Below, one piece after another: positions 14,677 through 20,884 of a stretch of DNA of 20,884 bases. Position numbers and translations under genes: made by a program. Source of the DNA: JBLMZW01 sp050259035 (GTDB lineage Bacteria > Bacillota > Syntrophomonadia > Syntrophomonadales > DTU052); the NCBI GenBank assembly GCA_050259035.1, contig JBLMZW010000125.1, positions 1-20,884 of the forward strand, given 5' to 3'. The notes under the pieces are model-generated. The model had not been told where the DNA came from and searched no databases. It worked only from the letters and a program-made list of their open reading frames with translations. Every line of letters begins with the position of its first letter. Within the stretch, counting starts at the first letter, position 1.

Positions 14677-15534
14677 CTAATCCAAGCTTGCCAGGTTCTG
14701 AGCAGATGCAGCAAGAGATTCTGCCATTTCTGCCATCTCTTGAATACTGCTTGAGACTTCCTGAACCGCAGCAGCCTGTTTCTGTGCTATATCCCCCGCC
14801 TCGGTTACACCATCAGTAATTGTCTTCATTGATTTTTCAATATTAGCTAAGACTGGCGCAATCTTCTCCACTGAAGCCGTGCTGTTCTCAGCCAGTTTCC
14901 GAACTTCATCCGCTACAACAGTAAACCCTCTTCCGTGCTCTCCGGCCCGGGCAGCTTCTATAGCTGCATTTAACCCCAGTAAATTGGTTTGCTGGGCTAC
15001 TGTTTTAATAAAATTTAGCACCTCACCAGTTTCTCCCAGGTGTCTGCTGGCCTCAAGTGCAGATTTTTGGAGATCTATTCCATTGGTCGCCATAACTTCC
15101 GCCGAAGTAGCGACTTCTTGGACTACCGAACTAACCTGTTCTACCGTTTCCGCAAGTTTGACTGCCATAGTGGATAATTTCTGCGCCTCAGTATGTAACT
15201 GCTGCATCATTGCTTCCCGGCTTTCTACCAGCGTCATCATCAAATTGGCAGCATGCGAATCCACCAATACGGTCGATTGGTCTTTATTGGTTAGGATTAA
15301 TTCCTTAACTTTTTCACTGCCAGTAGCTTCGATAATCACATCTACACCGGGCAGCCTTAACATCTGTTCCAGGTTAGTGAATACCCTGATCCCTAACCGT
15401 CGGGCTGCCTCTAAACCCGGAGCATTCTCGTTCACATCACATATTCCTGCTACAGACATGCCCATATTAGCCTGAAAGGCATTCAGGATCGACGTTCCTC
15501 CTTTGCCTCCTCCGACTATAACTATACTGGCCAT
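14677..15534 (-). CDS. Soluble receptor: Rossmann domain fused to a chemotaxis (MCP) signalling hairpin
   Basis: 285 residues with no membrane segment. Residues 1-105 read as an NAD(P)-binding Rossmann fold: IVIVGGGKGGTSILNAF (4-20), AGICDVNENAPGLEAARRLG with an acidic residue at the end of strand two (29-48), and VDVIIEATGS (64-73). Residues 108-285 are a coiled-coil hairpin with the highly conserved MCP tip, LNAAIEAARAGEHGRGF (188-204), and VVADEVRKLAE after it. The two arms are about equal in length. It should signal to a CheA/CheW-type system from the cytoplasm, perhaps reporting NADH/NAD state. The ligand is inferred. The ATG at 15534 has AAGGGGGC upstream; the ATG at 15585 lacks a ribosome site. 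It sits between spmB and rluB. Confidence 0.88.
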   Translation of the reverse strand: MASIVIVGGGKGGTSILNAFQANMGMSVAGICDVNENAPGLEAARRLGIRVFTNLEQMLRLPGVDVIIEATGSEKVKELILTNKDQSTVLVDSHAANLMMTLVESREAMMQQLHTEAQKLSTMAVKLAETVEQVSSVVQEVATSAEVMATNGIDLQKSALEASRHLGETGEVLNFIKTVAQQTNLLGLNAAIEAARAGEHGRGFTVVADEVRKLAENSTASVEKIAPVLANIEKSMKTITDGVTEAGDIAQKQAAAVQEVSSSIQEMAEMAESLAASAQNLASLD

Positions 15535-15641
15535 TCCACTGCCCCCTTTATGACGTTCAAGACAATTCGTAACATAGTTCGACAAGTATTATCATTTATC
15601 CTTTTTAATATTACCACTAAGGACAGATTTAACCATGCCGG

Positions 15642-16175
15642 TTATTTAAATAACAAATTACATATATAAATAGAAGCAACCAATCCGCTTAAATCAGCCA
15701 GTAACCCAGTTATAATAGAGTACCTGTATTTTGAGACTCCCACTGAACCAAAATATACTGTTAAGACAAAAAAAGTCGTATCCGTGGTACCTTGCATGGT
15801 ACTGGCTAATCTCCCTAGATAGCTGTCCGCTCCGTATACTTTCATAATTTCGGAGGCTAAGGCCAATACCCCACTGCCCGAAAGAGGCCGCATAAGTGCT
15901 AAGGGCAGAATTTCAGTTGGAGCTCCGATACGGTTCAGCAGCGGCCCCAAACAATGGCTAATCGCATCCAGAGCGCCAGAAGCTCTGAATACCGCTATTG
16001 CCACCAGCATGCCTACCAAAAACGGTATAATCTTAATTGCTGTAGAAAATCCCTCCTGCGCTCCTTCCACAAAAGCTTCGTAAACAGGAACTCTTTTAAG
16101 GATTCCCATCAAGGGAATTATCAACAACAGGAATGGAATAGCCCATTTGGATATAAGGGTAAGTGTAGCTACCAT
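15642..16175 (-). CDS. spmB: Spore maturation protein B
   Basis: 177 residues, an integral membrane protein with nucleoside-recognition (Gate) domain features: ISKWAIPFLLLIIPLMGI, KIIPFLVGMLVAIAVFRASG, MRPLSGSGVLAL, MQGTTDTTFFVLTVYFGSVG and a final hydrophobic helix. With SpmA it is needed for normal dehydration of the spore core in Bacillus and Clostridium. The ATG at 16175 follows AGGTG by about 9 nt. The open frame extends to 16370, but that part overlaps spmA and is not family-like. It starts 11 bp after the spmA stop. Confidence 0.95.
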   Translation of the reverse strand: MVATLTLISKWAIPFLLLIIPLMGILKRVPVYEAFVEGAQEGFSTAIKIIPFLVGMLVAIAVFRASGALDAISHCLGPLLNRIGAPTEILPLALMRPLSGSGVLALASEIMKVYGADSYLGRLASTMQGTTDTTFFVLTVYFGSVGVSKYRYSIITGLLADLSGLVASIYICNLLFK

Positions 16176-16186
16176 CGGTTCAACAC

Positions 16187-16765
16187 CTAGCGTGCTGTTT
16201 TTCGGAAAAAGTAATCGGCTATAATCGCCAAAGACATGGAGCAACAGGTGGCAAATATTGTGGGACCTACTATCACGGTAGGATCGCTGGAATTCATGCT
16301 TACTCGCACCCCTATTATTGTCGCTGGTATCAGTGTTATACAGGATGTATTTAGTGCAAGAAATGTGCACATAGCAGTTGATGCTTCTGACCGACCCTGA
16401 TTTAAAGACTGCATCTCCTGCATAGCCTTCATACCAAACGGAGTAGCCGCAGAACCTAGCCCTAGGATATTGGCAGCTAAATTCAGTATTATAGCTCCCA
16501 GTGCAGGGTGGTTAGGAGGGATAGAAGGGAATAGCCTTATGGTTAACGGTTTTACCAGGCGGGCTAATAGTCGAACGGCTCCTGCTTTCTCGGCTATTCT
16601 CATAATACCCAGCCATAAACACATGACTCCAACGAGATTGATACATATTTCTACTGCATCTTTGGCTGATTTAAGGGCTGCTCCGGTTACAGCTTCTATT
16701 CTTCCATTAAAAGCGGCATATAAGATGCCCGCACAAATAAGCAAAAACCAAATAATGTTCAGCAC
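16187..16765 (-). CDS. spmA: Spore maturation protein A
   Basis: 192 residues, a multi-pass membrane protein of the same Gate family as SpmB. Visible segments include NIIWFLLICAGILYAAFNGR, INLVGVMCLWLGIMRIAEKAG, NLAANILGLGSAATPFGMKA and LNTSCITLIPATIIGVR. It partners SpmB in spore core dehydration. The GTG at 16765 with GGGGAGGGAGAACTT upstream gives the usual N-terminus; an upstream frame extension to 16813 has no ribosome site. The 81 bp between the RND gene and spmA contain no recognised terminator or promoter, so read-through from the pump promoter is possible. Confidence 0.95.
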   Translation of the reverse strand: MLNIIWFLLICAGILYAAFNGRIEAVTGAALKSAKDAVEICINLVGVMCLWLGIMRIAEKAGAVRLLARLVKPLTIRLFPSIPPNHPALGAIILNLAANILGLGSAATPFGMKAMQEMQSLNQGRSEASTAMCTFLALNTSCITLIPATIIGVRVSMNSSDPTVIVGPTIFATCCSMSLAIIADYFFRKTAR

Positions 16766-16846
16766 AAGTTCTCCCTCCCCATCCTTTTTTTGTAAGCTAT
16801 GTGGAGGGTACAAGAATTAGAACCCGGGCATATTTACGACCAGAAC

Positions 16847-19800
16847 TTAAATTGTCTCCTCACGAGCTGTTCTATGACCCCGAATTCGATTTCTCAGATC
16901 ATCAAGCAGAGTATAAGCTACCGGTACCACCAGTAAGGTTAATAATGTAGAAAGAATCAAACCTCCTATTAAAGCAATAGCCATCCCTGAACGCAACTCA
17001 GATCCAGCTGTCTTAAATAATGCCGCTGGAAGCATACCCGCTATCATCGTAACTGTGGTCATAACAATAGGCCTAAGGCGGGTAGTGCCAGCTTTGATTA
17101 AGGCCTCACGAAGGGAGATTTCTTCTCGTTTCATAATAGTATGGGTATAGTCAATTAAAAGGGTACTGTTTTTGGCTACCAACCCATCAAGCATAATAAG
17201 TCCAATAAAGGAAATGACATTTAAAGTCTGTCCGGTTAAGGCCAACGCCAAGAAAGCGCCTACCATTCCCAGGGGTAATGAAAGCATCCTGATAAACGGC
17301 ACCAGGTAGGATTCATACAGCATCACCAAAATAGCGTAAACAAAAACAATAGACAGTATCAGTGCCCGCAACAATTCCGCAAAACTATCGGTAAGATCCT
17401 GCATTTCACCCCAAAATGATACTTTTACATCACTTGGTATTTGAAGATCAGATATTCCTTTTTGAATGTCCCGGGTAACTTCGCCCAGCGGCCGCCCGGA
17501 AACATCAGATTTAATGGTTATTAACCTTTGTCCGTTCATGCGTTTTATTTCCGCTGGTCCAATACTTTCTTTAAGCTCTGCAACATCCCCCAGAGGGATT
17601 ATCTGTCCCTGGCTATTCATAATTCCAAGGTCCTTCAACTGTCTTACATCATAGTGATCAGCATCTTCGATTAAGACCCGGATGTCAGTTTCTTCCCCCT
17701 GATTACTCATTTTAGTCGCTATGTCACCCGATATCGCGTATCTGAGTGTACCTGCGATATCTTTTTTGGTTACACCAAAATAGTCTGAAGCTTTAGAATT
17801 AACAGTAGCCTGAATCTCCGGTTGACCTATGGCCCAACTGTTATTTATATCAGTAGCGCCAGATGTATTTCTTACAATATTCTCAACTTTCTTGGCTATC
17901 TTCTGTAATGACTCGTTATTATTGGATGTAATGTTGATTTGAATAGGTGACATTTCCGGTTTGATGCCGGAAGACTCCAAAATTGATATTTTGGCTCCGG
18001 GTATATCATGCCTCCACTGTCTTATTTCCTTACCTATATCCTCTAGACTTCGTGAACGTTCATCGCGTGATACCAGGTTAATAACAAGATTGCCATACTG
18101 AGCGGTTTTGGAACCCATGTACCGTTCCCCGCTTTGGCCTATAGTTGCAAATACACTTGATGTTTCTGGCAAATTCATAGCTCGTTTTTCCAGAACAGAT
18201 ATTGCCCGGTCTGTCTTAGCCAGTGATGTTCCCGGTGGCATCTCCAACGATACCGCTACCCTGTTCTCGTCCGACCGGGGTAAAAACTCGGTCTGAATAA
18301 CTCTTAATGGTAGCAGGGAGAAAACAGCCATGGGCAGAATCAGGCAGGTTACCATGATAAACTTCCGATGGTTAAGAGCCCACCGCAGCGCTGACTGATA
18401 CTTATTCTTAAATTCCTCTTGTTTAGCCTGCCAGCGGCCTTGAGAGGGTGCGTCTGTTTTTGTTCCAGTTGATTCTTTCTTAAACAGCCGGGAAGCCATC
18501 ATGGGCGTAATAGTAAACGATATCAAGAGAGAAAACAGAGTAGCAAAAACCACGGTTAACCCGAATTGTTTAAAGAACTGTCCAACCAGGCCAGTCATAA
18601 GGGCAATGGGTGCAAAAACCGCCACGTCTGATAGGGTAATAGCAACAGCGGCCATTCCAATCTCAATCCTGCCATCTAAAGCTGCAGATGCAGGATCTTT
18701 CCCCAACATTATTCGATGACGATGAATGTTTTCCAGAACAACTATAGAATCATCAACCAATATACCTATACACATGATTAAACCAAGAAGGGTTAAAATA
18801 TTGAACGAAAAACCTGCAACATACAACATAATTAGGGTTGCAATCAATGAAGTGGGGATAGCTATTAGCACAATGACTGTGGATCTCCATTCGCGTAGGA
18901 AAAGCAACAGAACCAGGGCAGTAAAAATGATGCCCTCAATCATGTTCTTCCACGTTTCTTTAATGACCAGCTTAACGTGACTGGAGTTATCCCTGGCAAT
19001 CTGGAGTTCTACGCCTTCAGGTAATGATGCTCTTAGGCCTGGCAGTTCCTTTTTTATGGACTCCACAATTGAGACTGTACTGGCAGTACTCTGTTTTTGA
19101 ATTTGAATAGCTACGGCATCTTTTCCCTGCAGCCGGCTATAGCTCCTCATTTCTTTATAACCATAGTCAACTGTGGCCAAGTCCTTCACTTGGACCTGCC
19201 CCCCGGTAGGAAGAGTGATAGCTACGTTATTTATGTCATTCACGTCGGAAAACTTACCCAACATTCGCACCAGGTATTCATTCTCACGCTGTTCCACTCG
19301 ACCTGCCGGAACGTTAAGATTTGATGCCGCAATTCGTGAAATAACTGTGGTTAGTGGTAAATTGTAAGCTTCGAGCTTCTCCTTGTTTACTTCTATCCGT
19401 AATTCTCTCTCCCTGCCCCCACTTATAGTCACCTGTCCCACTCCGGGAATTCGTTGTAGACGATCGGAAATGCGGTTGTTAGCTAAGTCAGTTAATTCGT
19501 CCAGAGGTTTATTCCCTCCGAGGGCCAATGTTAGAATTGCTTCGGAATTAAAGTCGAATTTTTTAACTACCGGTTCGTTAGCTTCGTCAGGCAAGCTTGA
19601 TTTAATACCATCAATAGCCCTTTGCACATCATTGGCGGCTTCTTCAAGGTTTACATTCATAGAAAACTCGATTACTACTACAGCCATACCATCTGAGGCG
19701 GTAGAACTAACTGTCTTAACTCCGTTTAAGGATAATATTTCATCCTCAATTGGTTTAATTAATTGTTCCTCTACTTCCGCAGGGCTGGCTCCGGAATATA

Positions 19801-19948
19801 CCTGGGTTACTGAGACGTAGGGAATGTTTACGGCCGGATAAAGATCGACAGGAATTCTGGGCAAGTTCATTATTCCCAGAAATATGAATAAAAGGAACAG
19901 CATGCTGACCATCGCCGGGCGTTTGATGGCAAGCTCGGTCAGACGCAT
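16847..19948 (-). CDS. RND-family efflux transporter, HAE1/AcrB type
   Basis: 1033 residues, full length for the family. It has the standard plan: a helix near 12-30, a large external loop, helices 2-6, a second external loop and helices 8-12. Proton-relay residues are present: D399 and D400 in GILVDDSIVVLENIHRH, and K926 in LVAKNSTLLID. The motif GASPAEVEEQLIKPIED is typical of HAE1 members. It would export hydrophobic or amphiphilic compounds using proton motive force. No membrane-fusion or outer-membrane partner gene lies in the window. The ATG at 19948 follows GGGGGTATAT. It has its own promoter and a terminator upstream, so it is a distinct unit inside the ytfJ-spmAB block. Confidence 0.95.
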   Translation of the reverse strand: MRLTELAIKRPAMVSMLFLLFIFLGIMNLPRIPVDLYPAVNIPYVSVTQVYSGASPAEVEEQLIKPIEDEILSLNGVKTVSSTASDGMAVVVIEFSMNVNLEEAANDVQRAIDGIKSSLPDEANEPVVKKFDFNSEAILTLALGGNKPLDELTDLANNRISDRLQRIPGVGQVTISGGRERELRIEVNKEKLEAYNLPLTTVISRIAASNLNVPAGRVEQRENEYLVRMLGKFSDVNDINNVAITLPTGGQVQVKDLATVDYGYKEMRSYSRLQGKDAVAIQIQKQSTASTVSIVESIKKELPGLRASLPEGVELQIARDNSSHVKLVIKETWKNMIEGIIFTALVLLLFLREWRSTVIVLIAIPTSLIATLIMLYVAGFSFNILTLLGLIMCIGILVDDSIVVLENIHRHRIMLGKDPASAALDGRIEIGMAAVAITLSDVAVFAPIALMTGLVGQFFKQFGLTVVFATLFSLLISFTITPMMASRLFKKESTGTKTDAPSQGRWQAKQEEFKNKYQSALRWALNHRKFIMVTCLILPMAVFSLLPLRVIQTEFLPRSDENRVAVSLEMPPGTSLAKTDRAISVLEKRAMNLPETSSVFATIGQSGERYMGSKTAQYGNLVINLVSRDERSRSLEDIGKEIRQWRHDIPGAKISILESSGIKPEMSPIQINITSNNNESLQKIAKKVENIVRNTSGATDINNSWAIGQPEIQATVNSKASDYFGVTKKDIAGTLRYAISGDIATKMSNQGEETDIRVLIEDADHYDVRQLKDLGIMNSQGQIIPLGDVAELKESIGPAEIKRMNGQRLITIKSDVSGRPLGEVTRDIQKGISDLQIPSDVKVSFWGEMQDLTDSFAELLRALILSIVFVYAILVMLYESYLVPFIRMLSLPLGMVGAFLALALTGQTLNVISFIGLIMLDGLVAKNSTLLIDYTHTIMKREEISLREALIKAGTTRLRPIVMTTVTMIAGMLPAALFKTAGSELRSGMAIALIGGLILSTLLTLLVVPVAYTLLDDLRNRIRGHRTAREETI

Positions 19949-19984
19949 ATATACCCCCCTCTTCCCACTGTCTGGGTTAAATAC

Positions 19985-20012
19985 ACTATAACTTGTTTAT
20001 ATAATATATCAA
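19985..20012 (-). promoter_or_regulatory. Sigma-A-like promoter for the RND gene
   Basis: TTGATA (20012-20007), a 16-nt spacer and TATAGT (19990-19985) face the RND gene, giving a leader of about 30 nt. It lies between the terminator that ends the ytfJ transcript and the pump start codon. Confidence 0.55.
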
Positions 20013-20049
20013 TTCGCAAAGCTTAGACATCTTTAATTTCCAATAATTA

Positions 20050-20083
20050 ATAAAACAGGATTGCATCGACAACCCTGTTTTAT
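20050..20083 (-). terminator. Intrinsic terminator after ytfJ
   Basis: ATAAAACAGG and CCTGTTTTAT form a perfect 10-bp stem, extended inward by TTG/CAA after one mismatch, with loop CATCGA. The minus-strand arm ends in TTTTATTAATTATT. It begins 17 nt past the ytfJ stop. The symmetric A/T ends mean it could work in both directions. Confidence 0.85.
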
Positions 20084-20099
20084 ATGATTCTAATTCTTT

Positions 20100-20531
20100 T
20101 TAATCAAATCGGTGCCAACGGCGGTTCATTAAGGATTCTATCTTATCTATAATTTGTGGTGTCAGATCGACAACCCGTTCTGCCAGTTGATTTCCGTTTA
20201 CCGCTAACAACCTGACATCGTTGGGTTTAACCACCAGGAAACCCACCGGCTTAACCGATACACCAGCCCCACTGCCACCACCAAATGGAATATCATTCTG
20301 CTCGTTTTTATTCTGCTCGTTCTTAGTCTGCTCATTCTTGACCTGATCGCTATTAAACTCTGCGCCGCCAGCAGCAAAACCACAGCTTACCTGAGAAATA
20401 GGAATAATAACTGTACCATCATTGCTCTCGACCGCATCTCCTACCACGGTATTAACATCGACCATCTGTTTTATACTTTCCATAGCTGTCTTCATAAGGT
20501 TCTCAATAGGGTGACCCATATTGTTTTCCAA
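20100..20531 (-). CDS. ytfJ: Sporulation protein YtfJ (GerW family)
   Basis: 143 residues. The family core is visible: HPIENLMKTAMESIKQMVDV near the N-terminus, DGTVIIPISQVSCGFAAGG (about 38-56), PFGGGSGAGVSVKPVGFLVV, and a C-terminal helix with IIDKIESLM. In Bacillus the homolog is made in the forespore and affects germination. An inserted KNEQ repeat (about residues 65-78) separates the core from the glycine-rich segment. The start is TTG at 20531, eight bases after AGGAGG; ATG at 20519 is too far from that site. The gene is transcribed alone up to the following terminator. A sigma-G-like promoter was looked for upstream, but the spacing was not convincing. Confidence 0.93.
   Translation of the reverse strand: MENNMGHPIENLMKTAMESIKQMVDVNTVVGDAVESNDGTVIIPISQVSCGFAAGGAEFNSDQVKNEQTKNEQNKNEQNDIPFGGGSGAGVSVKPVGFLVVKPNDVRLLAVNGNQLAERVVDLTPQIIDKIESLMNRRWHRFD
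20295..20342. repeat. 15-bp tandem repeat inside ytfJ
   Basis: Three copies of a 15-bp unit beginning CTGCTCGTT on the plus strand (20298, 20313, 20328) and a decayed fourth at 20343. They encode the KNEQN/KNEQT/KNEQV repeats. The unit length keeps the frame, so changes in copy number would lengthen or shorten a linker only. Confidence 0.85.
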
Positions 20532-20571
20532 ATCATTTCCCTCCTGCTTCCAGTTTCCTGTTTATTAATAT

Positions 20572-20583
20572 TCCTGTACAGGA
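20572..20583. repeat. Perfect 12-bp palindrome upstream of ytfJ
   Basis: TCCTGTACAGGA lies 41 bp before the ytfJ start and 45 bp past the end of the HD-GYP gene. It has the size and symmetry of a dimeric repressor site and no T-run, so it is not a terminator. The binding protein is unknown. Confidence 0.4.
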
Positions 20584-20628
20584 GGGTTATTTATTCAAGC
20601 TCGCCCGATTACCCTCGGACATTCTTGT

Positions 20629-20884
20629 TTACCGGGTAAAGTTTGTAAGAAATGATTTTAAAATCAATGGATCAAAATACGTATCAGAAAGACGCGACAT
20701 TATAGTAATTACTTCCTTGATGGTATAGGGTTTACGGTAGGATCTTGGCGAAGATAAAGCATCAAAAACATCGGCAACAGCAACTATCCTTGCGTATTCA
20801 GTAATCTTGTTCCGCGACAGCCTTCTAGGGTAGCCGCTTCCATCCCATCGTTCATGATGCTGAAAAGCTATATGGGGAGCGATA
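20629..20884 (-). CDS. HD-GYP domain protein, C-terminal part (5' end outside window)
   Basis: 84 C-terminal residues are visible. They contain HHERWDGSGYP, with the second histidine pair and the GYP triplet of HD-GYP domains, and then ARIVAVADVFDALSSPRSYR, the typical metal-site continuation. HD-GYP proteins usually hydrolyse cyclic di-GMP. RRLSRNKITEYARI in place of the common GLkGeeIpl.aRI is a small variation. The sensor portion and first HD motif lie beyond the right edge, so its input is unknown. It ends 97 bp before the ytfJ start. No clear terminator lies between. Confidence 0.9.
   Translation of the reverse strand, partial: IAPHIAFQHHERWDGSGYPRRLSRNKITEYARIVAVADVFDALSSPRSYRKPYTIKEVITIMSRLSDTYFDPLILKSFLTNFTR

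Noticed and set aside
14879..15475. 198-codon open frame on the plus strand opposite the Rossmann-MCP gene
   Set aside because: It is a shadow of the Ala/Ser-rich coiled-coil coding sequence. Its Ser/Cys/Thr-rich product matches nothing, and there is no ribosome site.
15641..15654. Perfect 14-bp palindrome GTTATTTAAATAAC at the end of spmB
   Set aside because: It overlaps the stop codon, has no T-run and is purely A/T-rich in the middle, so it is neither a terminator nor a credible operator without further support.
20532..20600. Sigma-G-type promoter for ytfJ (TGAATA followed by AATATTA)
   Set aside because: The hexamers resemble the consensus, but the spacing of about 19 nt is too long for sigma-G promoters.
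1..20884. CRISPR arrays, insertion sequences, phage or integrase genes, tRNA or rRNA genes
   Set aside because: No regularly spaced repeats, transposase motifs, long terminal inverted repeats or RNA-gene signatures were seen on either strand.

Overview
The window looks like chromosomal DNA of an anaerobic, spore-forming Clostridia-type Firmicute, possibly from the Peptococcaceae/Syntrophomonadales range. The grounds are moderate GC, strong GGAGG-type ribosome binding sites with many GTG and TTG starts, the sporulation genes spmA, spmB and ytfJ (gerW family), and ferredoxin-linked enzymes: an AOR-family aldehyde oxidoreductase and a 2-oxoacid:ferredoxin oxidoreductase. Every gene but one (the amidase at 4771-5604) lies on the minus strand, so the transcriptional order runs from right to left. 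No rRNA, tRNA, IS element, phage gene or CRISPR array was seen, and no gap between genes exceeds 300 bases.

Right part (20884 down to about 12900): the C-terminus of an HD-GYP protein, ytfJ, a terminator, a separately promoted RND efflux pump, spmA-spmB, a soluble receptor joining a Rossmann domain to a chemotaxis signalling hairpin, an rluB-type pseudouridine synthase, and a divergent CobT-family protein. ytfJ, spmA, spmB and rluB are often neighbours in Firmicutes. Here the pump and the receptor sit inside that block.

Middle part (12900 to 7268): an unrecognised 154-residue protein and an HDOD protein, then an operon with a good sigma-A-like promoter. That operon encodes a small P-loop ATPase followed by a four-subunit 2-oxoacid:ferredoxin oxidoreductase of VorDBAC type, and after a gap a lone larB.

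Left part (7000 to 1): a membrane-anchored protein of unknown function, a HutP-family RNA-binding protein and an AroH chorismate mutase. These are followed by the plus-strand omega-amidase-like gene, a short DAHP synthase, a two-gene AOR operon (four-cluster polyferredoxin plus catalytic subunit), and a full-length DAHP synthase that runs off the left edge. The full-length DAHP synthase has a leader with an intrinsic terminator and a competing antiterminator helix. Together this is an aromatic amino acid entry module (DAHP synthase twice, chorismate mutase) interleaved with ferredoxin-dependent oxoacid and aldehyde chemistry.

The observations most worth a second look are the attenuator-like leader, the catalytic-domain-only DAHP synthase paralog, the HutP-family protein beside aroH with no hut genes, the Rossmann/chemotaxis fusion, and the ATPase that leads the oxidoreductase operon. 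Family assignments come from reading translated motifs. No database search was run.
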